The notes: generated from the letters alone by a model not told the origin. 64,000 nucleotides of DNA from Flavobacterium hydrocarbonoxydans (GCF_009789235.1 NZ_WSTB01000003.1:62001-126000), one strand, 5' to 3'; counted from the first letter of the stretch, positions 27,093 to 37,811 are shown. Numbers and translations are program-made.

Positions 27093-29159
27093 CTAAATTT
27101 TCTCTGCTAATAAACGATTCAACTGAAATTGTTCATCGGGGTTCAAATTAGTCAAAATTCTTTCAAATGAAGCACGCATTTCATTATTTTTTAACAAAAT
27201 TCTGATTGTATCTCTTCCGAATTTAGAAAATTGCCACATATGATGCGTTGTCGCATTAACTAAATTGCTCAAAACCTGATCGTTGATAATTTTAAAACCA
27301 ATCAGTTTTTCCAAAGCATTTTGTCGGGTTGTTGCTTCGAATTTTGTAGAAGAAAAAGCAATTAATTCGTTAACCAAAGGTTCTGAATTACTCGTATAAT
27401 TTGGAGTTGATAAGGCCAGAGACAACCATAAAGTCCTTAAATTATAATCGTTGAAACCAATCCAGTTTTTAGATTTATCCAAATATTCAAACTGATGATC
27501 GGGGAAATTTTTCCACAAGAAAAACAATGCTATTTCTTGCGTTTGGTATGATTTATCGTTTAATAACGTTTCATAATCCAATCTAAAATCCTCAGGAATT
27601 TTAGACATTGTAATCGCTACTGCCTGACGGACCTCTACATTATTCGTTTGTAAAGCAGCTAATAAAAGTTGCTTTTTAGCTTCGTATTTTTCGTTTTCTA
27701 ACTGATCAACGATAGCAACTTTAACTGTATGATAAATATCCGATTTTAGTGTTTTCATTAAAAACGCTTCTTTTTCGGATAAAGGTGTTTTTTTCAGTTT
27801 GTCAACTTCCAGACGAATCTGAATTGCCTTATTTTTACTTAATAAAGTATTCGCAGTTGGCGTATCAAAAACGGTAGATTCTAACCAGGTTTGCTGAAAT
27901 TGAACCAAATCAAAATCGGACACTTTTTTTATTTCAGCAAAGAAATTTGGTGTATTGACGTTTTGATAAGCATATTTTTTCAGATAATTTTTAATGCCTT
28001 TTTTGAAAGCTTTATCGCCAATAGATTCGTGTAAAACGAACAATGCCCAGGCACCTTTTTCATAAAAAGTAAGCGAACTTGCCTTAGCATTCAATACGGG
28101 AATTGTATCGGTTCTGGAAGCAAATTTTATCTGTTGCGCTGTTTCGTATAATTTGGAATAAAAATAATCCTCACCGTAAATTTCTCTTTCGGCCAAGGCT
28201 GCATAATACGTTGCAAAACCTTCCTGAAGCCAATGATGCGTACTGCTTTCGGCGGTTATCAAATCGCCAAACCAGTGATGTGCCAATTCGTGAGCATCGA
28301 CATTGGTGTAATTTCGATCGACAAAACCAGTAGAATCTATCACATATCGTGTCGCAAAAAGCGTCGAAGTTGTGTTTTCCATTCCAGCGTACAAAAAGTC
28401 ACGAACCGGAATTTGTCTGTTGATTTTCCAAGGATATTTTATACCAATTTCTTTTTCGAGGAAATCAAAAATGCGTTTCGAATAACGATATGTGGGTTCA
28501 AAACGACTTAAATCTTTGTTTTCGATATAATATTCTAAAGGAATTTTAGATTTGGATCTGAATTCTTTTTTATCATATTTCCCAACGGCAAGCATCAGTA
28601 AATAAGAGCTCATGGGCTTTTCCATCTTGTATTGCCAGTGAATCTGATTGTCAGTTTTAGTTTTTGCTTTTAAAATTCCGTTCGAAACAACCTGATAATT
28701 TTTATCGAAAGAGATTCCTAGATTAAAAACCAATTTTTCATTGACATCATCAAAACTGGGGAACCAATTGCTGGTGTATCTGCCCTGCCCCTGCGTCCAG
28801 ATTTGCACATCATCATTTTCTATTGCCACAAAATACAAAGCTTGTTTTGGTTTTACCGAATATTCAAAAGTCAATTTTTTTTTCCCCTTTTCGAAAGAAG
28901 AAATGATTTGTAGTTGTTTTCCAGTATTAACAAAATTTACGGTTTCAGCATCGATTTTTACATTGGTAAATTCCATGTTTTTAGCATCTATTTTGATGGT
29001 GTCAATCGGTTTAAGAACCTCAAAATCATAATCTAAAATTCCTGAAACTGATTTTTCTTTGGCATTAATTTTCAATTGCCCCGAAACCGATTTAAAATCG
29101 ACAAATTGGGTTTGTTGTGCAAAAACGAAGCTGGTAAAAAAGAGAAAGATGTATTTCAT
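27093..29159 (-). CDS. M1 family metallopeptidase
   Basis: A 688-aa secreted aminopeptidase-like enzyme with signal peptide MKYIFLFFTSFVFAQQ. The zinc motif HELAHHWFGDLITAES is followed 18 residues later by the third ligand in WLQEGFATYYAALAE, and the exopeptidase motif GxMEN appears as AGMENTTS. The C-terminal ~250 residues form a HEAT-like helical region (DKSYQTQEIALFFLWK). It likely trims peptides in the periplasm or outside the cell. It is divergent from the Dph6-like gene. Confidence 0.93.
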   Translation of the reverse strand: MKYIFLFFTSFVFAQQTQFVDFKSVSGQLKINAKEKSVSGILDYDFEVLKPIDTIKIDAKNMEFTNVKIDAETVNFVNTGKQLQIISSFEKGKKKLTFEYSVKPKQALYFVAIENDDVQIWTQGQGRYTSNWFPSFDDVNEKLVFNLGISFDKNYQVVSNGILKAKTKTDNQIHWQYKMEKPMSSYLLMLAVGKYDKKEFRSKSKIPLEYYIENKDLSRFEPTYRYSKRIFDFLEKEIGIKYPWKINRQIPVRDFLYAGMENTTSTLFATRYVIDSTGFVDRNYTNVDAHELAHHWFGDLITAESSTHHWLQEGFATYYAALAEREIYGEDYFYSKLYETAQQIKFASRTDTIPVLNAKASSLTFYEKGAWALFVLHESIGDKAFKKGIKNYLKKYAYQNVNTPNFFAEIKKVSDFDLVQFQQTWLESTVFDTPTANTLLSKNKAIQIRLEVDKLKKTPLSEKEAFLMKTLKSDIYHTVKVAIVDQLENEKYEAKKQLLLAALQTNNVEVRQAVAITMSKIPEDFRLDYETLLNDKSYQTQEIALFFLWKNFPDHQFEYLDKSKNWIGFNDYNLRTLWLSLALSTPNYTSNSEPLVNELIAFSSTKFEATTRQNALEKLIGFKIINDQVLSNLVNATTHHMWQFSKFGRDTIRILLKNNEMRASFERILTNLNPDEQFQLNRLLAEKI

Positions 29160-29226
29160 GGAAAAAAAATTAGTGCCAATTTTCCAAAGTTACAAACCTT
29201 TCCCCAACAATTCGTATGAAATTTGT

Positions 29227-29991
29227 ATGTTTACATCACAAAATTACAACATCGTGTCAGCACCCAAAAAAGCCTTATTTAACTGGAGCAGCGGAAAAGA
29301 TTCTGCTCTTGCTTTGTATAAAATTCTACAAAATCCTGATTTTAAAATCGAATATTTACTAACAAGTGTCAACGAGAAATACCAGCGTATTTCGATGCAC
29401 GGTGTTCGTGTTGAATTGCTTGAAGCACAAGCAAAAAGTATTGGTTTACCACTCAAAATTATGCAAATTCCCGAAATGCCAACCATGGAAGTTTACGAAG
29501 AGGTAATGACCAAAACTTTGACCGAACTGAAAAATGAAGGCATTACACATTCCGTTTTTGGAGATATTTTCCTGGAAGATTTACGAAAATACCGTGAAGA
29601 TAAATTGGCAGAAATGGGTTTTGAAGGTGTTTTTCCGATTTGGAAAATTCCGACCAAAGATTTGATTCAGGAATTTATCCGTTTAGGTTTTAAAACCGTT
29701 GTAGTTTGTGTAAACGAACGTTATTTGGACAAAAGTTTTGTAGGCCGAATTATCGATCAGGATTTTATAAATGATTTACCAGAAAATGTAGATGTCTGTG
29801 GCGAAAATGGTGAGTTTCATACATTTTGTTATGATGGACCCATTTTCTCAAAGCCGATAAATTTTGAAATCGGTGAAATCGTGTATCGCAAATACGAAAA
29901 ACCTGAAAAAGAAGATTCATCAGATACAGCTTGCGATACGAGTGCATCAGATGCTTTTGATTTTGGATTTTGGTATTGTGATTTGATTTAA
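29227..29991 (+). CDS. Dph6-related ATP pyrophosphatase (diphthine-ammonia ligase family)
   Basis: A ~254-aa protein of the adenine nucleotide alpha-hydrolase family. The PP-loop is FNWSSGKDSALALYK, then HGVRVELLEAQA and a C-terminal GENGEFHTFCYDGP, the typical motif of Dph6/MJ0570-like proteins. Bacteria lack diphthamide, so the bacterial role is unknown. Two starts are possible: ATG 29227 or GTG 29254 (MSAPKKALFNW), the latter giving the usual N-terminus. Confidence 0.88.
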   Translation: MFTSQNYNIVSAPKKALFNWSSGKDSALALYKILQNPDFKIEYLLTSVNEKYQRISMHGVRVELLEAQAKSIGLPLKIMQIPEMPTMEVYEEVMTKTLTELKNEGITHSVFGDIFLEDLRKYREDKLAEMGFEGVFPIWKIPTKDLIQEFIRLGFKTVVVCVNERYLDKSFVGRIIDQDFINDLPENVDVCGENGEFHTFCYDGPIFSKPINFEIGEIVYRKYEKPEKEDSSDTACDTSASDAFDFGFWYCDLI

Positions 29992-30003
29992 TAAAAAAAG
30001 AGA

Positions 30004-30396
30004 TTACGTAGATGAATCTATCCAGGTTTTTAAGAACCATAAACCCTTTCTTTTTTCAAAAATATAATCGACATAAATCCCATTATTTATTCCGCGTTGT
30101 TCAATAATAACCGAATTGCTTTTTAAAATTGTTTTTTGAGTATAATCCCGCTCTTCTTTACTTTTATTAAGGTTAAGGATTATATAATCGCTCTTTGCAA
30201 TACTATAATCTACTAGTTCATAATCATCATTATTTAATTTTACGGTGAGCGGAAACTTTATTCTGCTCATCTGAAAACTCTTATCTGCATTAAATTTTTT
30301 AAAAAAGGAGTTAAATTCTTCCGAACCCGCCGATTTGTTTTGAGCTACAATGCAATGGGCAAAAACCATTACAAAAATTAATAAAAATTTCTTCAT
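30004..30396 (-). CDS. DUF4348-like secreted protein
   Basis: A 130-aa protein with signal peptide MKKFLLIFVMVFAHCIVAQ and a small domain reading EEFNSFFKKFNADKSFQMSRI, FPLTV and KGLWFLKTWID. It resembles the Bacteroidota DUF4348 family of the cell envelope. The start overlaps the last base of the DUF1697 gene, so they share an operon. Confidence 0.75.
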   Translation of the reverse strand: MKKFLLIFVMVFAHCIVAQNKSAGSEEFNSFFKKFNADKSFQMSRIKFPLTVKLNNDDYELVDYSIAKSDYIILNLNKSKEERDYTQKTILKSNSVIIEQRGINNGIYVDYIFEKRKGLWFLKTWIDSST

Positions 30397-30938
30397 TATT
30401 CAGCATACATATTTAAGAGATTGGTAACCGTATTCCAGTTTCTGATGGTCGCGGTAACATTAAGTTTTTTCTCGATATATTTTTGGTCGAATCTGGTTTT
30501 TCCTGCGCCAACAGCGTATTTTATAAAAATTCTGTTACCGTCAATACTCGCTTCATCCGGCTTAAACTGACTTACTTTCAAATCATTTATATTTTCTTTT
30601 TTTAATGAAATTGAAACAAAAGCCACGTATAATCTCTTCGCATCAACATCTTTTTCTTTCAAAAAAGGACTGTTTTTAAAACACAATTCTAAATCTTCTT
30701 TCGAAATTACCACCGCAGGAACATCATGACCAAAGACTTTAAAAATTTCCTGTTTGATCATAAAACCCACTTTCGAAGCGCTTTCTTCCTCAGTATCCAC
30801 AAACACATTTCCGGATTGAATATAGGTTCTTACATTTTGAAAACCAATATTTTCCAACATGTTTTTCAGAGCATCCATTTTTATCATGTTGTGGCCTGAA
30901 ACGTTTATGCCGCGTAAAAGTGCTAAGTGAGTTGTCAT
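30396..30938 (-). CDS. DUF1697 domain protein
   Basis: A 180-aa protein with the DUF1697 signature LALLRGINVSGHNMIKMDALK and TYIQSGNVFVDTEEE, with the late motif ATIRNWNTVTNLLNM. The family is widespread and of unknown function. It is the first gene of a two-gene minus-strand operon; the next gene starts where it ends. Confidence 0.92.
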   Translation of the reverse strand: MTTHLALLRGINVSGHNMIKMDALKNMLENIGFQNVRTYIQSGNVFVDTEEESASKVGFMIKQEIFKVFGHDVPAVVISKEDLELCFKNSPFLKEKDVDAKRLYVAFVSISLKKENINDLKVSQFKPDEASIDGNRIFIKYAVGAGKTRFDQKYIEKKLNVTATIRNWNTVTNLLNMYAE

Positions 30939-31042
30939 TGCTATAAAAAATTTAATTCTCCAAAGATATTATTTTATAAACTTCAAATCGTCTGATTTTC
31001 AAATTTCCTAATTAAAATCTATCTTCGCCTTTCATATCAATG

Positions 31043-31160
31043 GCAATATCAAAAATCAATTGCAATATCAATATCAATTACAAAAATCAATTGCAATATC
31101 AATTACAAAAGTCAATCAAAAAAATCTAAACTCTAAAATCTAAACTCTAAAATCTAAAAT
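31043..31160. repeat. degenerate tandem repeats upstream of recG
   Basis: First a run of CAATATCAATTAC/CAAAAATCAATTG units (31043-31118), then tandem AAAATCTAAACTCT units (31122-31160) directly before the recG start. Similar TCTAAAATCTAAA blocks occur near 17703, 25833, 26015 and 34690. Confidence 0.6.
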
Positions 31161-31167
31161 TACCTAA

Positions 31168-33270
31168 ATGAATCTCCTTGAAACTCCCATTGAATACTTA
31201 AAAGGCGTTGGTCCCAGTCGTGGTCAGCTGCTTCGTAAGGAATTGGGAATTCATAAATACGGCGATTTGGTTAATTTTTTTCCGAATAGATATATTGACA
31301 GAACACGTTATTATAAAATAAACGAACTTCAGAATACAGGTGCAGAAGTGCAGATTATTGGCAAAATCATCAATATAAAAACAGTTGAATTTGCTAAAAA
31401 CAAAAAGCGTTTGGTCGCCACTTTCGTGGATGATACAGGGCAAATAGACCTGAACTGGTTTCAGGGACATAAATGGATTCGGGAGAGTTTGAAACTGAAT
31501 GAAGTTTGTGTGATTTTTGGAAAATGTTCCTTATACGGAAGCCAGTTTAGTATGGCGCACCCTGAAATTGAACTTTTATCAGAACACGAAAAAAGCCTTC
31601 GTTCGGCCATGCAGCCTGTTTACCCATCAACAGAAACTTTGGCAAATCGAGGCATTTCGAACCGGACGATTAACAAGCTGATGGAACAATTGTTTATCGA
31701 AACACAAGCTTTGTTTACCGAAACTTTTCCGCCTTATTTGATTGAGGAATTAAAGTTGATTTCGAAAAAAGCAGCTTTATTCAACATTCATTTTCCAAAA
31801 AGTACCGAGGCTTTGGCGAAAGCGCAATTCCTATTAAAATTTGAAGAATTGTTCTTTATTCAACTGCAATTAATCACAAAAAACTTAATTCGAAAACATA
31901 AAATAAAAGGCCATCCGTTTACCAAAGTGGGGGAATTTTTTAATGAATTTTATCAAAATCATCTTCCTTTTGATTTGACCAATGCACAAAAACGTGTTGT
32001 AAAAGAAATTCGTTCAGACATGGGGAGCAATGCCCAAATGAACCGACTGTTACAGGGAGATGTGGGGTCCGGAAAAACCATTGTGGCTTTTTTGAGTATG
32101 CTTCTGGCAATTGATAATGGCTTTCAGGCGTGTTTGATGGCACCTACTGAAATCTTAGCCAATCAGCATTTTATTGGTTTATCAGAATTAGCAAAAACAC
32201 TAAATATCAACATCAAAATATTGACTGGCTCAACCAAAACTGCAGCCAGAAAAATACTTCACGAAGAACTCGAAAATGGTTCTTTGCAAATCTTAATTGG
32301 TACACACGCTCTCTTAGAAGACAAAGTAAAATTCCAGAATTTAGGTTTGGCCGTAATTGATGAGCAGCATCGTTTTGGTGTGGAGCAGCGTTCTAAATTG
32401 TGGAAGAAAAACGAGATTCCGCCACACGTTTTGGTGATGACCGCCACTCCTATTCCGAGAACGCTGGCAATGAGTTTATACGGCGATTTGGATATTTCTG
32501 TGATTGATGAATTGCCGCCTGGAAGAAAACCTATTCAAACCGTGCATAGATTTGATAGTAATCGTTTGAAAGTCTGGAAATTCCTGCGTGATGAAATTGC
32601 CAAAGGAAGACAAATTTATATTGTATATCCGCTGATTCAGGAATCTGAAAAGATGGATTTCAAGGATTTGATGGATGGTTACGAAAGTATTTCCAGAGAT
32701 TTCCCACTGCCTCAATATTCGATTTCGATTTTGCACGGAAAAATGAAACCCGCCGATAAAGATGCTGAAATGAAACGCTTTTCAGAAGGAAAAACCAATA
32801 TTATGGTGGCTACAACGGTAATCGAAGTTGGTGTAAATGTTCCGAATGCGAGTGTTATGATTATCGAAAGTGCGGAACGTTTTGGATTATCTCAATTGCA
32901 TCAGTTACGTGGTCGTGTGGGTCGTGGTGCCGAGCAAAGTTATTGTATTTTGATGACGAGCCACAAATTATCAAGCGACAGTAAAACACGGATGGAAACG
33001 ATGGTACAAACCAATGATGGTTTCGAAATTGCCGAAGTTGACCTGAAACTTCGTGGTCCCGGCGATTTGATGGGAACTCAGCAAAGCGGTGTTTTAAACC
33101 TTCAAATTGCAGATATTGTTCGTGACCGTGATATTTTGGCTTTAGCCAGAAACTATGCCATGAAAATCCTGAAAGAAGACGCTCCTCTTCAAAAACCGGA
33201 ACACGCTGTATTAAAAGCTGTTTTTATTGAATTGACGAAGAAAAAAAATATTTGGAATTATATTTCGTAA
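31168..33270 (+). CDS. recG: ATP-dependent DNA helicase RecG
   Basis: Remodels stalled forks and Holliday junctions. The 700-aa protein has the wedge OB-fold (residues ~60-170), helicase domain 1 with Walker A LLQGDVGSGKT and motif II IDEQHRFGVEQR, TATPIPRT, and helicase domain 2 with VIEVGVNVPNA and QLRGRVGRG, plus the C-terminal RecG tail (LKLRGPGDLMGTQQSG). Length and order are standard. Confidence 0.96.
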   Translation: MNLLETPIEYLKGVGPSRGQLLRKELGIHKYGDLVNFFPNRYIDRTRYYKINELQNTGAEVQIIGKIINIKTVEFAKNKKRLVATFVDDTGQIDLNWFQGHKWIRESLKLNEVCVIFGKCSLYGSQFSMAHPEIELLSEHEKSLRSAMQPVYPSTETLANRGISNRTINKLMEQLFIETQALFTETFPPYLIEELKLISKKAALFNIHFPKSTEALAKAQFLLKFEELFFIQLQLITKNLIRKHKIKGHPFTKVGEFFNEFYQNHLPFDLTNAQKRVVKEIRSDMGSNAQMNRLLQGDVGSGKTIVAFLSMLLAIDNGFQACLMAPTEILANQHFIGLSELAKTLNINIKILTGSTKTAARKILHEELENGSLQILIGTHALLEDKVKFQNLGLAVIDEQHRFGVEQRSKLWKKNEIPPHVLVMTATPIPRTLAMSLYGDLDISVIDELPPGRKPIQTVHRFDSNRLKVWKFLRDEIAKGRQIYIVYPLIQESEKMDFKDLMDGYESISRDFPLPQYSISILHGKMKPADKDAEMKRFSEGKTNIMVATTVIEVGVNVPNASVMIIESAERFGLSQLHQLRGRVGRGAEQSYCILMTSHKLSSDSKTRMETMVQTNDGFEIAEVDLKLRGPGDLMGTQQSGVLNLQIADIVRDRDILALARNYAMKILKEDAPLQKPEHAVLKAVFIELTKKKNIWNYIS

Positions 33271-33581
33271 ACATTCTGAGTCGCAAAGCCTCTAAGGTTC
33301 TAAGTTTTTTTTAAAACCTAAAAAAAATGATTCTTAGCAACTTAGAACCTCAAAAACTTAGTAGCTTCAAAAAAAATCACTTTCCAATTAAACCTTTCAT
33401 CAAAAAAGATATCTAAACTAGAATAGTTTTGTCTGAAACCTATATAACAGCCAGATTTATAATGTTATTATTTGTACATACAAATGTTAAATAAAAGCTA
33501 ACATCTAGTGTATTCGTTTCAAAAAACTAAATTTGTAATCTTACTAAAAACGCATCCCAAAAACAACATTTACCTAATTTT
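33271..33581. other. 311-bp intergenic region with repeat and promoter
   Basis: It holds an imperfect inverted repeat (33281-33366, arms with CTCTAAGGTTCTAAG and ACTTAGAACCTC), probably the recG terminator, and a TAAATTTG promoter element at 33528-33535 ahead of the efflux operon. I see no gene. Confidence 0.6.
33528..33535 (+). promoter_or_regulatory. -7 promoter element of the RND efflux operon
   Basis: TAAATTTG, 46 bp before the adaptor gene. No convincing TTG partner is visible. Confidence 0.45.
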
Positions 33582-34640
33582 ATGAAAGTAAAACACCTAG
33601 TTTATGCCTTACTTATCATCGGTCTTGGAGGATTTATTGCCTACAGAATTGTATCGAATAAAAGTAAAAATGACGACCAAAAAAAATCTGGAGACAAAAA
33701 CGCTACAACAACTGTAACAGGAATTGTAGTCAAAACTGCCACTTTTGATAATAATTTATCACTTTCGGGTTCTATTGAAGCCAATGAACAAATCGAAATT
33801 AGAAGTGAAGTTTCTGGTATTGTCGAAGGAATTTATTTTACCGAAGGCAGTCATGTAAATAAAGGTCAGGTACTTTTTAAGGTAAATGATCTTGAATTGA
33901 AAGCACAACTAAGACAAGCTTCAACCAGAGAAGGTTTAACTGCTGAAAACGAAAGACGTGCTAAACTTTTACTTCAAAAAGAAGCCATCAGTCAGGAAGA
34001 ATTTGATGTTGCCAGAGCCGATCACGCTTCGGCGCAAGCCCAAACACAATTAATAAGAGCCCAAATTGCTAAAACTTCTGTAAAAGCACCTTTTTCAGGA
34101 AAAATTGGTTTACGCTCTATTTCGCCGGGAACTTATATTACACCAACAATTTTGGTTGCAAAATTAGTCAACACCGGAAAATTAAAAATTACATTTTCTA
34201 TTCCTGAAAAATATGCCACTCAGGTAAAATCAGGTTCTACAATAGATTTTACCGTTTCGGGTTCAACAAAAGTATATTCGGCAAAAATTTATGCCATCGA
34301 ACCAGAGGTCGAAGTAGCGACACGTACCTTGCAGGTTCGCGCCATTGCTGATAACCTTGACGGGAAATTATTTCCAGGGACTTTTGCTGATGTAAAATTA
34401 CCATTGGATATTATAAAAGATGCTATTGTCATTCCATCTGAAGCAATAGTGCCTGTACAAAACGGAAAAAAAGTATTTATTTCGGATATGGGCAAAGCCA
34501 AAGAAGTGATGGTTGAAGCCACTACCCGAACAGATGCTTCGATCCTGATTCTTTCTGGATTGAAAGCGGGTGACACTTTGGTTACAAGTGGTGTGATGTC
34601 TTTGAAAAACGAAGCTCCGATAAAAGTTAATGTAAAGTAG
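33582..34640 (+). CDS. RND efflux periplasmic adaptor subunit
   Basis: A 352-aa membrane fusion protein. It has an N-terminal membrane anchor (LVYALLIIGLGGFIAYRIV), a barrel-sandwich/lipoyl domain (IEIRSEVSGIVEGIYFTEGSHVNKGQ), an alpha-hairpin (ENERRAKLLLQKEAISQEEFDVA), then beta-barrel and membrane-proximal domains (APFSGKIGLRSISPGTYI). It links the RND pump to the outer-membrane channel. It is the first gene of a three-gene efflux operon, 75 bp before the pump. Confidence 0.93.
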   Translation: MKVKHLVYALLIIGLGGFIAYRIVSNKSKNDDQKKSGDKNATTTVTGIVVKTATFDNNLSLSGSIEANEQIEIRSEVSGIVEGIYFTEGSHVNKGQVLFKVNDLELKAQLRQASTREGLTAENERRAKLLLQKEAISQEEFDVARADHASAQAQTQLIRAQIAKTSVKAPFSGKIGLRSISPGTYITPTILVAKLVNTGKLKITFSIPEKYATQVKSGSTIDFTVSGSTKVYSAKIYAIEPEVEVATRTLQVRAIADNLDGKLFPGTFADVKLPLDIIKDAIVIPSEAIVPVQNGKKVFISDMGKAKEVMVEATTRTDASILILSGLKAGDTLVTSGVMSLKNEAPIKVNVK

Positions 34641-34715
34641 TGAGTTATGAGTTGTAGGTTATAAGTTTTCAAAATCTGCAATCAAAAGTCTCCAATCTAA
34701 AATCTAAAATCTCTC

Positions 34716-37700
34716 ATGAGTTTATCAACTACAAGTATAAAAAGACCTGTTTTAACCATCGTACTGAATCTTCTGATTATTCTGTTCGGTTTTATTGGTT
34801 ATACTTTTTTGGGTGTTCGGGAATTCCCCTCGATTGACCCTGCGCAGGTTTCCATCAGAACCAATTATACCGGAGCCAATTCGGATATTATAGAATCTCA
34901 AATTACGGAACCCTTAGAAAAAGCTGTAAATGCCATTGACGGAATCCGAAATATAACTTCTTCGAGCAATCAGGGAAGCAGTAATATTACCATAGAATTT
35001 AATCTTGACAAAGACTTAGAAGAAGCGGCAAATGATGTTCGTGACAAAGTTTCGCAAGCCATCAGAAGTTTACCACAGGATATCGATGCACCACCAGTAG
35101 TTTCTAAGGCTGATGCCGATAGTGATGCCATTATTTCGATGACTGTTCAGAGTGATTCCAGAAGTTCATTAGAATTAAGTGATTATGCCGAAAATGTTAT
35201 TTCGCAACGACTGGAAACCATTCCAGGGGTAAGTGGTGTGCAAATCTGGGGACAAAAGCGTTATGCCATGCGTTTATGGATTGATCCTGTAAAACTGGCT
35301 GCTTATGGCTGTACCGTTGCCGAAGTTCGTGATGCCCTGAACGCCCAAAACGTAGAGTTACCATCCGGAAAGCTAACTGGAAACAATACCGAACTGACGG
35401 TAAAAACCATCGGAAATCTATCTAAACCCGAAGAATTCAACAATATTATTATCCGTACGGAAGGGGATAAAATTGTTCGTTTTAGCGATGTTGGCGGAGC
35501 CGAACTAGGGCCTGAAAATATAGAAACCAAACTGAGTCAATCGGGTCTTCCGATGATTGGTCTCGCAATTGTTCCGATGCCCGGAGCTAATTATCTGGAC
35601 ATTTCAGCTGAATTTTATAAAAAATTTGAAGCATTAAAAAAAGATTTACCAAAAGATATCAAACTGAATATTGCGCTTGATAATACCATTTTCGTAAAGA
35701 AATCAGTATTAGAAGTGGCAGAAACTTTAGGTATTTCAATTTTACTTGTAATCATCATTATTTACCTATTCTTTAGAGATTGGGCCATTGCGTTCAGACC
35801 TTTGATTGATATTCCGGTTTCGTTGATTGCTACCTTCTTTATTATGTGGCTTTTCGGGTTTTCGATCAATGTATTAACTCTTTTAGCTATTGTTCTCGCT
35901 ACAGGTTTGGTGGTAGATGATGGAATTGTAGTTACCGAAAATATCTTCAAAAAAGTAGAAGAAGGAATGTCGCCGATTGAAGCTGCGATAAAAGGCTCGA
36001 ACGAAATATTCTATGCCGTAATTTCGATTTCGGTAACCTTGGCTGCGGTATTTTTACCGGTAATTTTCTTAGAAGGTTTCGTAGGCCGACTCTTTCGGGA
36101 ATTTGGGGTCGTGATTGGAGCTGCCGTATTAATTTCGGCCTTTGTATCCCTGACTTTAACGCCCATGTTGAATGCTTATTTAATGAAAGGGGGCGAACAG
36201 AAAAAATCTAAATTTTATGTTCTCACTGAACCTTTTTTCGAAAAACTGAATAGCGGTTATGCGGAATCTTTGCAAAAATTCATGAACAAAAAATGGATTA
36301 GTTTTCCAATTCTAATTGCTTGTTTTGGATTAATTTATTTGTTTTTTACGATTCTTCCCAAGGAAACCGCTCCGTACGATGACCGTAGTTCGGTAACAAT
36401 GCGTATGACTACACCTGAAGGATCTTCGTATGAATACACCGATCGATTTATGCAGGAAATTTCGAGATTGGTTGACGATTCTATTCCGGAGAAAAAAGTA
36501 AGTTTGGTCATTACAGCACCTGGTTTTGGAGCTTCGGCTACTAATACTGGTTTTGTCAGGCTTTCATTAAAAGAACCAGACCAAAGAGAAAAATCTCAAA
36601 AAGATATCGCCGATCAATTGACTAAATGGACTAAGAAATATCCGGATGCCAAAACATCTGTAATTCAGCAGCCCACAATTGCAGTAAACAGACGTGGAGG
36701 TTTGCCAATTCAATATATTATTCAGGCGCAGAATTTTGAAAAACTAAGAGAAAAAATTCCTTTGTTTATGGAAGAAGTGGGCAAAAGTGATGTTTTCTCC
36801 ATTTCTGATGTAAATTTAAAATTCAACAAACCCGAAATAAATGTGAGTATCGACCGTGAAAAAGCCGAAAGTTTAGGTATTTCGATTATTGATGTGGCGC
36901 AAACATTACAACTTTCGTTGAGCGGACAACGTTTTGGTTATTTCATTAAAAACGGAAAACAATATCAGGTAATTGGGCAATTTGATCAAAAAGACCGTTC
37001 GAAACCACTTGATTTAACGTCAATGTTTGTTAAGAATAATAAAGGCCAATTGATTCAGATGGATAATGTTGTTACGGTTGAAGAACAAAGTAATCCGCCG
37101 CAATTGTACCATAATAACAGGTATATGTCGGCCACGGTTTCGGCAGGTCTGGCACCCGGAAAAAGTATTAGTGACGGAATTGATGCTATGAATCAGATTA
37201 AAGCCAAGGTTTTAGACGAAAGTTTTACGACCGATTTAAGTGGAGAATCCCGTGATTTCGTCGAAAGCAGTTCGAATACTTCTTTCGCTTTTGGATTGGC
37301 GCTTTTATTGATATTTTTAATATTAGCTGCACAATTTGAAAGTTTTATAGATCCATTGATTATCATCTTAACAGTACCAATGGCGGTAGCGGGAGCCTTA
37401 TTTTCACTTTGGTTATTCAATCAGACCTGGAATATCTTTAGCCAGATTGGAACCGTAATGCTGATTGGTCTGGTAACCAAAAATGGTATCCTGATTGTAG
37501 AATTTGCCAACCAATTACGCGAACAGGGAAAACCAAAATTAGAAGCCATTTTAGAAGCTTCAGAAGCACGTTTACGCCCTATTTTGATGACGAGTCTGGC
37601 GATTGCTCTAGGAGCCTTACCAATTGCAATGTCATTAGGAGCAGCTTCTACGAGTAGAATTGGGATGGGAGTTGTAATTGTGGGAGGAACTATTTTCTCT

Positions 37701-37811
37701 TTAGCATTAACCCTATTCGTAATTCCTGCTATTTATTTGATGTGGTCGAAAGCCAGAAAACATTATCCGGAATTTGATCATATCGAAGAATACGAAAAAG
37801 CCGTTAAATAA
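34716..37811 (+). CDS. RND family efflux permease (HAE1-type)
   Basis: A 1,031-aa proton-driven multidrug efflux pump with 12 predicted membrane helices in two halves, each with a large periplasmic loop. Markers are the start SIKRPVLTIVLNLLIILFG, the proton-relay motif GLVVDDGIVVTENIFK in TM4, and IGLVTKNGILIVEFANQLRE in TM10-11. The length is standard for AcrB-type pumps. It lies between adaptor and TolC-like genes. The substrate is not predictable. Confidence 0.95.
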   Translation: MSLSTTSIKRPVLTIVLNLLIILFGFIGYTFLGVREFPSIDPAQVSIRTNYTGANSDIIESQITEPLEKAVNAIDGIRNITSSSNQGSSNITIEFNLDKDLEEAANDVRDKVSQAIRSLPQDIDAPPVVSKADADSDAIISMTVQSDSRSSLELSDYAENVISQRLETIPGVSGVQIWGQKRYAMRLWIDPVKLAAYGCTVAEVRDALNAQNVELPSGKLTGNNTELTVKTIGNLSKPEEFNNIIIRTEGDKIVRFSDVGGAELGPENIETKLSQSGLPMIGLAIVPMPGANYLDISAEFYKKFEALKKDLPKDIKLNIALDNTIFVKKSVLEVAETLGISILLVIIIIYLFFRDWAIAFRPLIDIPVSLIATFFIMWLFGFSINVLTLLAIVLATGLVVDDGIVVTENIFKKVEEGMSPIEAAIKGSNEIFYAVISISVTLAAVFLPVIFLEGFVGRLFREFGVVIGAAVLISAFVSLTLTPMLNAYLMKGGEQKKSKFYVLTEPFFEKLNSGYAESLQKFMNKKWISFPILIACFGLIYLFFTILPKETAPYDDRSSVTMRMTTPEGSSYEYTDRFMQEISRLVDDSIPEKKVSLVITAPGFGASATNTGFVRLSLKEPDQREKSQKDIADQLTKWTKKYPDAKTSVIQQPTIAVNRRGGLPIQYIIQAQNFEKLREKIPLFMEEVGKSDVFSISDVNLKFNKPEINVSIDREKAESLGISIIDVAQTLQLSLSGQRFGYFIKNGKQYQVIGQFDQKDRSKPLDLTSMFVKNNKGQLIQMDNVVTVEEQSNPPQLYHNNRYMSATVSAGLAPGKSISDGIDAMNQIKAKVLDESFTTDLSGESRDFVESSSNTSFAFGLALLLIFLILAAQFESFIDPLIIILTVPMAVAGALFSLWLFNQTWNIFSQIGTVMLIGLVTKNGILIVEFANQLREQGKPKLEAILEASEARLRPILMTSLAIALGALPIAMSLGAASTSRIGMGVVIVGGTIFSLALTLFVIPAIYLMWSKARKHYPEFDHIEEYEKAVK

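Noticed and set aside
31043..31160. A CRISPR-like array before recG
   Set aside because: The units are short, degenerate and contiguous, with no equal spacers and no cas genes.
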